Shown: one piece after another, positions 20,312 through 30,170 of the stretch
How the letters are laid out: every line of letters begins with the position of its first letter
Position numbering within the stretch: position 1 is the stretch's first letter
Source: Thermoplasmata archaeon
Lineage (GTDB): Archaea; Thermoplasmatota; Thermoplasmata; Thermoplasmatales; Thermoplasmataceae
Assembly: GCA_021806235.1 (NCBI GenBank)
Contig: JAJZXU010000035.1
Location: forward strand, 1-64,000
DNA: 64,000 nt
Reading direction: 5' to 3'
Position numbers and translations under genes: made by a program
The notes under the pieces: model-generated
What the model was told of the DNA's origin: nothing
Seen by the model: only the letters and a program-made list of their open reading frames with translations
Database searches by the model: none

Positions 20312-20371
20312 ATATTTGACAGTATAATTATTATTAAATTTTATATTATTATTAAATTTTATAAAATGTAT
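20312..20371 (+). pseudogene. relic of an MNT nucleotidyltransferase 3' end with an 18-bp tandem duplication
   Basis: Reading in frame gives IFDSIIIIKFYIIIKFYKMY, compared with IFNSIIKFYKM at the end of the intact MNT gene (22119-22157). DNA identity is about 18 of 19 over the first part and complete over aaattttataaaatg. The 17-bp sequence attattattaaatttta occurs twice with an 18-bp period (20327 and 20345), explaining the extra residues. No start or upstream domain remains. Confidence 0.45.
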
Positions 20372-20430
20372 TGTTCCGCAAATATTTCCTATATATACTG
20401 AATAAAAAAAATAAATTGTAAAAATTATTT

Positions 20431-21165
20431 TTACGGGTCAGATATAACATTCAGATCTATGTTAAGACTGAAACTCGAGTCCTGGTAGTAGTTTACGTCA
20501 TGTCCATTGCTGTTTCCAAGCCCTATCATTATTATCATTGTTGCGCTTCCCTCCGGGCTAAGTGATATCCCAAATCCTGAAACTTCAGTTACGTTGTATA
20601 TCCATCCTGTTGAACTCTGTAAATCGTCCATGAAGTATGCAGATGGGACAGATGTTGCATTTATTTTGTTTGATGTTTGGCCTGATGGGTTTGATATTGG
20701 AGGATGCGGTGGCGGGGGTGGAGGTAAAGGTGGGTCTGATGTGTTAAAATTCATCTGTGCATATGGTGCGGTTACAATAAATCCTACAGTTCCGTTATTT
20801 GTTATAACATCAGTGAGCTGTATGAATTCACCGGGTGCAAAGTTTGTTACGTTTATCACATACTCTCTTCCACTGGTTGCTGTTGTGTAGTACTGTGCTC
20901 CAAAACCAAGGTTGTACATTCCACTGGCGTGGAAATGTTCCATTCCTGTTCCTATTTCGTATATATTCCCATTTGGACCCTGCATTGTTAAAGGCGTATT
21001 ATTAGCATTTGTTGCTGTTAGGGTCGCCTGGTTTTCCCAGGTCAGATGACCTGCTGTGTTATTAATAGTTACACTCGAACTACCTGAAAACGCTGAGAAA
21101 GCAAATGCCCCTCCCAGTGAAACAAGTAAGGGAACTACCAATAATACTGCTAGCTTCTTATTCAT
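20431..21165 (-). CDS. secreted surface protein resembling TasA/camelysin-type fibre subunits, with a polyproline hinge
   Basis: 244 aa exported protein. The signal sequence MNKKLAVLLVVPLLVSLGGAFAFSAF followed by a Ser/Thr-rich beta start is the layout of SipW-processed TasA/CalY proteins and of archaeal bundling-pilus subunits. About residues 35-140 form one beta-rich block. A hinge PPLPPPPPPHPP (around 147-158) follows, then a second beta-rich block ending without a membrane helix. Several N-x-S/T sites suggest glycosylation. It is transcribed alone, with no signal peptidase gene nearby. Family assignment is by architecture, not by a diagnostic motif. Confidence 0.65.
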   Translation of the reverse strand: MNKKLAVLLVVPLLVSLGGAFAFSAFSGSSSVTINNTAGHLTWENQATLTATNANNTPLTMQGPNGNIYEIGTGMEHFHASGMYNLGFGAQYYTTATSGREYVINVTNFAPGEFIQLTDVITNNGTVGFIVTAPYAQMNFNTSDPPLPPPPPPHPPISNPSGQTSNKINATSVPSAYFMDDLQSSTGWIYNVTEVSGFGISLSPEGSATMIIMIGLGNSNGHDVNYYQDSSFSLNIDLNVISDP

Positions 21166-21431
21166 TTTTTATCACCAATTTTAAATCGGTAACTTATAAT
21201 TAAGGTGTTAAGAAATAAAAATATGTTTTAAAGATTTATAAAAATGTTTAGTATCAAATTTAAAAATAAAAGTTAAGTATTTTTGATATGTAGCAATGGT
21301 ACACGTTAATATTATTAATTGTTTATATTATTATAAAGATGATAATTTCCTTTTTTAAATAAATTTTTTAATTTTTAATCGTGCCATAACAATATAGAAA
21401 TAAATATAAGCACAGTACCTATTATTAATAA

Positions 21432-21821
21432 ATGTCATCAAGGTCAATGGATTGGTTAAAACAGGCTCAAAGAGATCTCGGAGAAGCCGGGGATGCATTA
21501 AAAAATGAAAAATATGAATGGTCATGTTTTGCATCACAACAGTGTGCAGAGAAAGCAGTAAAGGCTTTATACCATTCAATAAATAAGGAGATCTGGAGTC
21601 ATTCAATATCAAGGATGCTATTGCAACTGAAAGATTTTAAGATAGATAAAAAACTAATAGATAAGGCAATGGAACTTGACAGGGTATACATAGGATCAAG
21701 ATATCCAGATTATTATAGTGAAGGATCACCGTTTGAATATTATTCAATAGAGGATGCAGGGAGGTGTATAGATTATGCAAGGGAAATATTCGAATTCTGC
21801 AACAAGAATATTCGAAATTAA
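21432..21821 (+). CDS. HEPN domain protein (partner of MNT)
   Basis: 129 aa helical protein of the HEPN family: WLKQAQRDLGEAGDAL, the central SCFASQQCAEKAVKALY and the GSRYPDYYSEGSPFEYY segment are typical. The RNase motif Rx4-6H of toxic HEPN proteins is not apparent, so nuclease activity is doubtful. It precedes the MNT gene with a 47-bp overlap. HEPN-MNT pairs act as toxin-antitoxin modules in which MNT adenylylates HEPN. A TATA box (aaatataag) about 28 nt before the ATG fits a leaderless transcript. Confidence 0.88.
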   Translation: MSSRSMDWLKQAQRDLGEAGDALKNEKYEWSCFASQQCAEKAVKALYHSINKEIWSHSISRMLLQLKDFKIDKKLIDKAMELDRVYIGSRYPDYYSEGSPFEYYSIEDAGRCIDYAREIFEFCNKNIRN

Positions 21822-22161
21822 TTATGATTTTATTTTAGGAAGATTAACAGAATATGGAAACAATTCCCTGGAAAATGGATCACTGTTAACGATTTTAATA
21901 GGCTCCCTTGCCAGAGGAAACTACACACCATTTTCGGATGCTGATATTATAATAATTACGGATTCAAGGAAGAGTGAAATTGTTTTTATGGATCCTCACA
22001 TGCCAGTAGACATAGAGCCAAGGGTTTACACATTAGATGAAATCTATAAAATGGCAAAGGATAAAAGGAAAATAATAGATGAAATAATAAAATATGGCAG
22101 GATTCTGGCCGGAAACGTGGATATATTTAACAGTATAATTAAATTTTATAAAATGGATTAA
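21775..22161 (+). CDS. MNT-type minimal nucleotidyltransferase
   Basis: 128 aa protein with the nucleotidyltransferase signature GSLARGNYTPFSDADIIII (GSx10DxD) and a third acidic residue in VDIEPRVYT, so the catalytic triad is complete. It is the likely antitoxin or modifying partner of the HEPN protein just upstream, whose 3' end it overlaps by 47 bp. An out-of-place copy of its last 12 codons is at 20.3 kb. Confidence 0.88.
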   Translation: MQGKYSNSATRIFEINYDFILGRLTEYGNNSLENGSLLTILIGSLARGNYTPFSDADIIIITDSRKSEIVFMDPHMPVDIEPRVYTLDEIYKMAKDKRKIIDEIIKYGRILAGNVDIFNSIIKFYKMD

Positions 22162-22266
22162 AACATCGAATATAAATTTTAAAACAAAATATTTAAATAA
22201 AATTAAGTATTACATTTTATTAACTTCATTTAATGTATTTAATGAACATTAATAAACGTTGGATAA

Positions 22267-22277
22267 ACATATAAAAT
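22267..22277 (+). promoter_or_regulatory. candidate distal TATA box of the ilvBNC operon
   Basis: acatataaaat is centred about 26 nt before an ATG at 22298 that opens a 13-codon reading frame. If used, the ilvB mRNA would carry a leader of about 130 nt. Confidence 0.35.
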
Positions 22278-22297
22278 ATTAATGGAAAACCATTGAA

Positions 22298-22339
22298 ATG
22301 CAAATACAAAAAATGAAAAAGGTGAAAAAAAATGGATAG
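22298..22339 (+). CDS. possible 13-aa leader peptide before ilvB
   Basis: ATG to TAG encodes MQIQKMKKVKKNG. The spacing from a TATA box matches leaderless starts elsewhere in the window. It is followed by a run of seven T at 22372-22378. Too short to support by coding content; it has only Ile and Val as pathway amino acids, once each. Confidence 0.2.
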   Translation: MQIQKMKKVKKNG

Positions 22340-22371
22340 CGTGAAAGGTTTTATCTAACATCTGTGGCGTG

Positions 22372-22378
22372 TTTTTTT
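22372..22378 (+). terminator. T7 run inside the ilvB leader
   Basis: gcgtgtttttttataag: oligo-T runs terminate archaeal RNA polymerase. Its place 52 nt before the ilvB start suggests either the end of a short leader RNA or simply part of a second TATA box (tttataag). Confidence 0.3.
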
Positions 22379-24120
22379 ATAAGAGAGTTATAAAGAGTTT
22401 AGGAGTTTTTGGTTATAAGGGTGTGTTTTTATGAAAGGTTCCGAATTACTGGTAGAATCACTGAAAAGAGAGGGAGTGAAAAATATTTTTGGCATACCTG
22501 GATTATACAATATGCCCATGTATGATTCATTCTACGAGGATCTGGCAAATGGAGAGCTGCGGCACATTTTAATGAGGCATGAGCAGGCTGCGGCACATGC
22601 TGCTGATGGGTTTGCAAGAGCTACTGGAATACCGGGTGTCTGCACAGCAACATCCGGCCCAGGGGTAACAAACCTGATTACGGGGTTAGTAACTGCATAT
22701 CAGGATTCCTCTCCCGTAGTTGCAATAACAGGCGGCGTTAACAGGTCATCAATGGGAAAATTATCATTTCAGGAGTCAGATACACTGGGTATTTCTTTTC
22801 CCGTATCAAAATATGCCGTTGAATTGAAGGACATAACTGAAATACCACAGTGGATAAAAAATGCATTTTATGTTGCATCAACTGGAAGACCGGGACCTGT
22901 AGTTGTCGATGTTCCTCGAGATATCCAGATGGAAGATATAGACAATGTAAAATATCCTGACAATGTAAATGTGCATTACAAACCATTTAGAACGGTTATA
23001 GACAGTGATACCCTGAGGAAGGCTGCATTAAACCTGTTGAATGCAAAAAAGCCCGTAATACTTGTGGGAACCGGTGTCATGTGGGCAAATGCAACGGAGG
23101 AAATAATAAAATTATCGGAGTTCCTGGGGTGCCCAGTGGTGTCAACATTACCGGGAAAATCATCAATGCCAGCTGATTATCCCCTGTATATAGGTCCTAT
23201 GGGTTACTATGGACGTGCTGAAGCAAGCACAACAGCTCTGGAATCCGATGTTTTGTTTGCAGTTGGGGCAAGGTTCAGTGACAGGACATTTACATCGTAT
23301 AATGAAATGAATGATACAAAAAAAATATTTATGTCGATAAATCTGGACCCAACTGATTTCAATAAGGGAATAAATCCGGATGTGACAATGCTTGGAAATG
23401 CAAAAGTTTTACTGAATGAACTGTTAAATGTACTAAATACACTGGGCAGGAAAGGCAATGTTTATGAATGGACAAAACGTGTGAATGAATTAAAGGATTA
23501 TTATTCACAGTTTTCACATCCAGAGGATGATGGACATTTAAGGCCGTGGAAAATATTAAAAACTATACGTGAGGCAGTTCCCAGGGATACCATATTGACA
23601 ACCGGTGTTGGCCAGCATCAAATGTGGGCAGAGACACAGTGGGAAAATTTAGAGCCAAGATCGTTTTTCTCATCAACGGGAATGGGAACAATGGGATTTG
23701 GACTGCCATCCGCAATTGGGGCCAAGGTAGGTAAACCGGATAAAGTTGTACTGGACTATGATGGCGATGGTTCATTTATGATGACTGGAAATAATCTGGC
23801 AACTGCGGTTGATGAGCATATACCGGTAATAGCAATAGTCAATGACAACAGGACACTGGGTCTGGTAAGGCAGGTTCAGGACATGTTCCAGAATAAAAGA
23901 ATAGTGGGCGTTGATTATGGAAATTCTCCAAACATCGTAAAATATGCCGAATCATTCGGGGCTGATGCATATGATGTCCATGATTATAAGGATTTATACG
24001 AATTTATACGGAAAGCAATAAAAGAAAATGTACCATCGGTGATAAGGGTACCTGTTAATAAGGAAGAATTAGCATTACCAACATTACCACCGGGTGGAAA
24101 ATTAAGTGAGGTGATAGTAA

Positions 24121-25441
<1,321 letters not shown>

Positions 25442-25452
25442 TTTTTTATATT

Positions 25453-25791
25453 TTATATTATAAATAACAATAAAAGTATAGCCATACCTATTATGAATGA
25501 ACTGAATATTATGATTTCTGTTTTTCTTGAATTGTATTTATCATTATCTAAATCCTTTTCGCTTGCTAAAAATTCAAATAAACCATATGCTATTGTTGCC
25601 ATTCCGAGAACAATCATTATTTCCCCGGCTATTAATGATTCATCCAGTGATGATGTACTTGCCCTTACAAGTATATGCAAAAATATTTCAAATTTTGCTA
25701 TAACAAATCCAAAGCCCATTAAGGCTATGCCGGTTCTTATCCACGCCAAAAACGTTCTTTTGTTTGCAAAGTGATCTGTATTGCTGGACAT
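25453..25791 (-). CDS. DUF202 small membrane protein
   Basis: 112 aa with three predicted helices: after the DUF202 signature FANKRTFLAWIRTGIALMGFGFVIAKFE come a second helix (about 52-68) and a C-terminal helix ending the protein. Function is unknown for the family. The stop is 12 bp from the ilvC stop on the opposite strand (convergent). Confidence 0.85.
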   Translation of the reverse strand: MSSNTDHFANKRTFLAWIRTGIALMGFGFVIAKFEIFLHILVRASTSSLDESLIAGEIMIVLGMATIAYGLFEFLASEKDLDNDKYNSRKTEIIIFSSFIIGMAILLLLFII

Positions 25792-25826
25792 TATAATTCA
25801 AATGCAATATGGCAATATAATATTTA

Positions 25827-26057
25827 TTATAAATTTTTTAATGAATCCTGTTCATCATTGCTATTCGGGAATAAATCCCTGTCCAGTTTATTTTCTCTCA
25901 GGTAATCGAATAAATTATAGTATAATTTCCTTTTTTTGCCATACATATGAAATGTTTTGAAATTAAAACATAATGAACAATTTGAAATTTCTGATTCTAT
26001 AAAATAACATTTGCCGCTTCTATTAAATATGCACTGTTCTTCCAATGAACCATCCAT
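25827..26057 (-). CDS. small Cys-containing hypothetical protein, 76 aa
   Basis: Not recognised. Four cysteines in the first 31 residues (QCIF, KCYF, NCSLCF) could bind a metal or a Fe-S cluster; the rest is helical and charged. It lies 36 bp upstream of the DUF202 gene on the same strand and may be co-transcribed. Coding status is moderate. Confidence 0.5.
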   Translation of the reverse strand: MDGSLEEQCIFNRSGKCYFIESEISNCSLCFNFKTFHMYGKKRKLYYNLFDYLRENKLDRDLFPNSNDEQDSLKNL

Positions 26058-26136
26058 ATTATGATATAATTATAATGTATTAAACCTTTTTTAGTGGCAT
26101 CCTCACACCTCTAAAGTGCGTAGCCCTCCTGAAGTA

Positions 26137-26155
26137 CATTGCCCGTATTGCAATG
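26137..26155. repeat. inverted repeat, 6-bp arms
   Basis: cattgc-ccgtatt-gcaatg, perfect arms with a 7-base loop, inside the TnpB remnant. Confidence 0.45.
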
Positions 26156-26171
26156 CCTGTTTGTCGCAGAT

Positions 26172-26190
26172 TATCAACTAATTGTTGATA
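26172..26190. repeat. inverted repeat, 7-bp arms
   Basis: tatcaac-taatt-gttgata, perfect arms with a 5-base loop, 16 bp from the previous hairpin. Confidence 0.45.
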
Positions 26191-26430
26191 GCCCTGACAC
26201 AGAGCACTTTGTGATGGATATTTCAACAGTATTTCCACAATCACAGTTATAGCTTCTTATATATTTTTCATTAATTTCTATTATTTTTTTGCCTGCAAAT
26301 TATGCCATAGGGGTTAGAAACTATATGAAACATGAAACTGTACCTGCATTCCTATCTATTTGGTAGATTTCATTATATCTTTTTTTTGAATACTCATTAT
26401 ACATTATCGATATTATTGCGGTTAGCATTA

Positions 26431-26451
26431 ATCCCATAAATTGTGTGGGAT
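26431..26451. repeat. inverted repeat, 6-bp arms, next to the pyrK stop
   Basis: atccca-taaattgtg-tgggat with a 9-base loop. It lies 16 bp beyond the end of pyrK and could be a hairpin at the 3' end of the pyr transcript. Confidence 0.35.
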
Positions 26452-26466
26452 TCCACGATCACGCTG

Positions 26467-27207
26467 TTAAAAATATATCCTTTTGCCTGAGTACTGCAAC
26501 CTTGTTCTTCCAAATTCATCCATATTTTTTAACTGCTCTATTGAAAATACAGGACCGTCCGTACACACCTGATACCCATTTATTGAGCAGGAATCACACA
26601 GGCCAATGCCACACTTCATTGACCTTTCCAGTGAAAACTGGGCATTTATATCCATATTTTTAATGTAATCATATACAGTTTTTAACATTATTTCCGGCCC
26701 ACATGCATATAACATATCGAATTCATTCAAATCCAGCGTTTTTAATGCGGTGGTTACATAACCATTCATTCCGTATGAACCGTCATCGGTTACAATTTTT
26801 AATCTGTTATTAAAATATCTTTCAAATATTATGTCATCTGCTGTTTTCCCTGATATAATTCCATATGTATTATCATCAATCAATGGTATTAACGGGGCTA
26901 TGCCCGTACCCGCACCTATTAAAAGCTTTTTGCCCGGGACAATGGTAAATGGTTTTCCATATGGTCCGGAATAATATAAATAATCACCTCTTTTTAGATG
27001 TGCTATATATTCTGATGCTTCTCCATATATTTTTACCGTAATTTTTTTTATTTTGTTTATGTAAGAAAATGATAATGGTATTTCATTTATCCCCGGGGCC
27101 CATGCCATTATAAACTGCCCGGGTTTTATCTCATCATCGGTTGAGAATACTACTGTATTAACGTTTTTGCCTTCCGTAATATTATCAATTATATATGCGC
27201 GTTTCAT
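26467..27207 (-). CDS. pyrK: dihydroorotate dehydrogenase electron-transfer subunit
   Basis: FAD and 2Fe-2S flavoprotein that passes electrons from type 1B dihydroorotate dehydrogenase to NAD+. 246 aa. A ferredoxin-reductase-like fold with IPLSFSYI (FAD), GAGTGIAPLIPL (NAD) and a C-terminal cluster motif CGIGLCDSCSINGYQVC (four Cys). It overlaps pyrD by 4 bp. Confidence 0.93.
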   Translation of the reverse strand: MKRAYIIDNITEGKNVNTVVFSTDDEIKPGQFIMAWAPGINEIPLSFSYINKIKKITVKIYGEASEYIAHLKRGDYLYYSGPYGKPFTIVPGKKLLIGAGTGIAPLIPLIDDNTYGIISGKTADDIIFERYFNNRLKIVTDDGSYGMNGYVTTALKTLDLNEFDMLYACGPEIMLKTVYDYIKNMDINAQFSLERSMKCGIGLCDSCSINGYQVCTDGPVFSIEQLKNMDEFGRTRLQYSGKRIYF

Positions 27208-28100
27208 TTGAGAGCAACCCCTATTATATCTTCAATATCATTTATATTATTCTTAATAAAAAATTCATTTAAATCATTATTTAGTTTATTAAATATGCCT
27301 ATACCATATTTATATACTGCAGACCCTATTTGAACTGCGGATGCACCTGCCATTATATATTCTATTGCATCGTTTATATTTTCTATGCCACCGACACCTA
27401 TTATTTTTTTATTTAACTCCTTCTTTATTTCATAAACGTACCTTATACCAACAGGTTTTATTGATGCACCGGATAAACCACCATACACATTGCTTAAAAC
27501 TGGTTTTCTTGCATATATATCTATTTTCATTGCCTTTATAGTATTTATTAAAACAAGTGCGTCGGATTTTTCTGCTGCTTTGGCTTCCTCCACTATATCC
27601 GATGTGTTCGGGCTTAACTTTGAAAACACCGGTATGCTTACTTTGGATTTAACCTCTGAAACTATTTCACTTACTAAATCAGGGTCCGAACCCACCTCCA
27701 TGCCATAGCCCTTAACATGCGGGCATGATAAATTCAATTCTATTGCAGAAACGCTGTATGATTCCATCTTTCTCGCGAGTAATGAAAATTCTTCAGCATC
27801 CCTGCCAAATATGCTTCCTATAACGGGTTTTCCTGATCGCAATGCAATTTTTATTTCCTCCTCAAAGTTATCTATTCCAGGATTTGATAACCCTACTGCA
27901 TTTATTATATAATTTTCATCATGGTATATTACAGGCGGGTCAAAGCCTCTTCGTTCTTCCATGCCTATAGATTTTGTCACAGTGGAGGAAGCCCCGTTAT
28001 TTAAAATCCTCTCCATTGTATAGCCATTTTCATCTAAAATGCCAGAGGCTAACATAAATGGATTTTTCAACTTTATTCCTATATCTGTATTTACTTTCAT
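27204..28100 (-). CDS. pyrD: dihydroorotate dehydrogenase, type 1B catalytic subunit
   Basis: Oxidises dihydroorotate to orotate in pyrimidine synthesis. 298 aa TIM barrel with FMN. NPFMLASGILDENG at the N-terminus, the catalytic Cys in LNLSCPHVKGYG (type 1 uses Cys), and the FMN-phosphate site GVGGIENINDAIEYIMAGASAVQIGSAV. The start ATG is 16 bp after the HisA-like gene. Confidence 0.95.
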   Translation of the reverse strand: MKVNTDIGIKLKNPFMLASGILDENGYTMERILNNGASSTVTKSIGMEERRGFDPPVIYHDENYIINAVGLSNPGIDNFEEEIKIALRSGKPVIGSIFGRDAEEFSLLARKMESYSVSAIELNLSCPHVKGYGMEVGSDPDLVSEIVSEVKSKVSIPVFSKLSPNTSDIVEEAKAAEKSDALVLINTIKAMKIDIYARKPVLSNVYGGLSGASIKPVGIRYVYEIKKELNKKIIGVGGIENINDAIEYIMAGASAVQIGSAVYKYGIGIFNKLNNDLNEFFIKNNINDIEDIIGVALK

Positions 28101-28116
28101 TTATATCACAGTATTT

Positions 28117-28599
28117 TTATTGGCTTTTGATGTTCATAACATCATCTGGAAAATTTGTAAGTTTTATTGCATTTTTTATATCAAATCCCCCGTAATTATA
28201 TGCTATTTTATATGGAAGCATTATCTCCCTATCGGCTAAGAACATTAATCCACCATTCTCTGAAAAGTATATACATGTATCATTATAACTATAATTCATT
28301 GCTATATTTTCTGTAACTGCAAGAAAGGTTTTTATTGTTCTATAGGTTAAATTATTGTTTATAACTACATTGGATGCCCCATTTATTATTGTATCCGTTA
28401 AATCACTCTCTGTCTGGGGATAATTCATAACCGTTATTTCGAAAAACTTTGACAGTTTATCGTACAGGTCAAAATTTAAATGCCTTTTTGTTATTGCATC
28501 ATAATCTATTACAAATAATGAATCAACCTTCATTTTTAATAATTGATATATACTCTCGTAATCAACTATTTCCTTATCTCTAACTGTAATACATAACAC
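28117..28599 (-). CDS. HisA-related hypothetical protein (possible COG1411-like half barrel)
   Basis: 160 aa, first gene of the pyrDK cluster. The pattern VDSLFVIDYDAI, then ITVMNYPQTESDLTDTIINGASNVVINN resembles strands and phosphate loops of HisA-like barrels, but the protein is shorter than the 230 aa or so of the archaeal HisA-related family and lacks the second catalytic Asp region. Role unknown; linkage to pyrimidine genes is the only clue. Confidence 0.5.
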   Translation of the reverse strand: MLCITVRDKEIVDYESIYQLLKMKVDSLFVIDYDAITKRHLNFDLYDKLSKFFEITVMNYPQTESDLTDTIINGASNVVINNNLTYRTIKTFLAVTENIAMNYSYNDTCIYFSENGGLMFLADREIMLPYKIAYNYGGFDIKNAIKLTNFPDDVMNIKSQ

Positions 28600-28739
28600 A
28601 GGTTTTAATTACATTTACACATATTAATGTTTTTACTGTATTTTATTTTAAACCAATTATTATATTTACCATGATAAGTTTTATCAGATTAATGCACATA
28701 AAATAGAAATAATTATATGCATCTATTCAATGAATATAC

Positions 28740-29555
28740 ATGTTTGAAGCATCAAGGTCCTATTTTATAAAAACGGACCGCGTTCTGGTTCCAATGTTTA
28801 GAGGTATAAATTCCATAAAGGCTTTAAAACTTGCATTTGATCTGGCTAAAACATATAATTCAGAACTGACCGCAATAACAATAAGGGAAAGAAATGATAG
28901 TATTGAATGGTCAAACAGTGTTACCCTGGTAACAAATGCATATAAGGATGGGAAACGGGCAGGCCTGAAGGTAATACCTAAAATATCAACGTATGAAAAT
29001 GTTAAAACTGGGTTAATAAAGGAAACCTCCTCGCATTATTACGATTTACTGCTTATGGCAACACATAAAAGGGCGCTGTTATCCGGGTCTATATTCGGCA
29101 GTATCGGAGATTATGTTCTGAAAAATTTATCCATACCATTAATATTGCTCAGTATAAGTGAGAGGGAATATCCATATAAAAAAATATTACTGCCCATTTC
29201 AGAGGTGGTAAATACCAGGTCTGCTGTATTTTTTGCGATAGAAATGGCAAAAATGAATAATGCAGAATTGATGATAATGGATTTAAGAAAATATGATAAA
29301 AATAGAACACATGGATTCAAAATGTTATTTGATAATATCGGAGAAATATCAAAAAGCGGTGTAGACATATCGTTATTAAAATCCGGTTATAATACAGGTA
29401 TTAAGGAGGAAATAAATTCAATAATAGAAAAAGAAGACCCGGACTGTGCAATTATCGGTACAAGAACAAGATTAAACAGGAAATATAGAACAAATTCTGA
29501 TATAAAATATATTGTAAAGGATCCAAGAATAGATACAGTATTAATTAAAAAATGA
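28740..29555 (+). CDS. tandem universal stress protein (two UspA domains)
   Basis: 271 aa containing two Usp folds: residues about 13-140 (RVLVPMFRGINSIKALKLAF ... DLLLMATHKRALLSGSIFGSIGDYVLKN) and about 143-270 (KKILLPISEVVNTRSAVFFAIEMA ... CAIIGTRT). The first has the G-x2-G-x9-G-S/N-like nucleotide loop; the second is looser. It converges on kdpC with 15 bp of overlap. Bacterial KdpD sensors contain a Usp domain, so a link to K+ control is conceivable but unproven. A TATA box (aattatatgc) lies about 28 nt before the ATG. Confidence 0.88.
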   Translation: MFEASRSYFIKTDRVLVPMFRGINSIKALKLAFDLAKTYNSELTAITIRERNDSIEWSNSVTLVTNAYKDGKRAGLKVIPKISTYENVKTGLIKETSSHYYDLLLMATHKRALLSGSIFGSIGDYVLKNLSIPLILLSISEREYPYKKILLPISEVVNTRSAVFFAIEMAKMNNAELMIMDLRKYDKNRTHGFKMLFDNIGEISKSGVDISLLKSGYNTGIKEEINSIIEKEDPDCAIIGTRTRLNRKYRTNSDIKYIVKDPRIDTVLIKK

Positions 29556-30170
29556 TTTTTTTACTATCTTATTATCCTCCATATAAGTTATTATTGCAAT
29601 GTTTAATTCAACAACGTTATCATACTGTGACCCAAATACAGGGAAATTACTCTGTTTATCCTTGCTTATGGTACTGTTAAGGAAATTTTCTATTGATGCT
29701 ACGCTTACGCTATTGTTTGATAATTTATTTATACTTTCTGCTATTCTATTTACCTGTATAGAAGCACCATTTAATGGTACTGCATAATCAACTCCAGAAC
29801 CGGAAGCTGAAATCATAGCATATGGTATCTTTGATTCGGAAACATTATTCCTTTTTTCAAATTTATTTAAATTTTCCCTCAGGTTATTTAACGTACTTTT
29901 GTTACTCAGAGATGTTGAATATGAACCACTATCGTTGAAACTGTAGTTTGTTGCCGATGGCCTCGGCTGGAAAAAATACGATTCATTAAATGCTTCAGCC
30001 AGCAGGTATGAATCAATTACCCTGCCATTTACCTTAACAGGATGGCCATTTGAATAATACGGCAGGGTATGCTCCGTGATTAACGATGTAACTACCGGAA
30101 AAACAAAACCTGCTATGAACATTATTATTACCGCCAGGGCGAATGCCTTTAATATATTCTTCTTTACCAT
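29541..30170 (-). CDS. kdpC: K+-transporting ATPase subunit C
   Basis: 209 aa subunit of the KdpFABC pump. One N-terminal membrane helix (about 8-30), then the soluble domain with FFQPRPSATNY and GSGVDYAVPLNGASIQVNRIA, the conserved KdpC region. Overlaps kdpB by 7 bp. It stabilises the complex. Confidence 0.94.
   Translation of the reverse strand: MVKKNILKAFALAVIIMFIAGFVFPVVTSLITEHTLPYYSNGHPVKVNGRVIDSYLLAEAFNESYFFQPRPSATNYSFNDSGSYSTSLSNKSTLNNLRENLNKFEKRNNVSESKIPYAMISASGSGVDYAVPLNGASIQVNRIAESINKLSNNSVSVASIENFLNSTISKDKQSNFPVFGSQYDNVVELNIAIITYMEDNKIVKKSFFN

Larger units (their letters stand above)
20073..20430. other. intergenic stretch carrying a nucleotidyltransferase-gene remnant and a dispersed repeat
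   Basis: No intact gene. It contains the second copy of the dispersed repeat (20267-20303) and, in direct continuation, a relic resembling the end of the MNT gene at 22.1 kb. The part next to 20072 holds the ilvD promoter (aaaatagcaaaagatatat on the coding strand). Confidence 0.5.
26080..26302 (-). pseudogene. remnant of an IS200/IS605-type TnpB (OrfB) C-terminus
   Basis: The minus strand reads FAGKKIIEINEKYIRSYNCDCGNTVEIS, which matches the G-x-x-V-x-x-I plus C-x-C-G zinc-finger region of TnpB, then shifts frame and continues VDNLRQTGIAIRAMYFRRATHFRG to a stop at 26080. The catalytic part is gone. Two perfect inverted repeats lie inside. Typical of a decayed element. Assignment is by motif pattern only. 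Confidence 0.42.
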
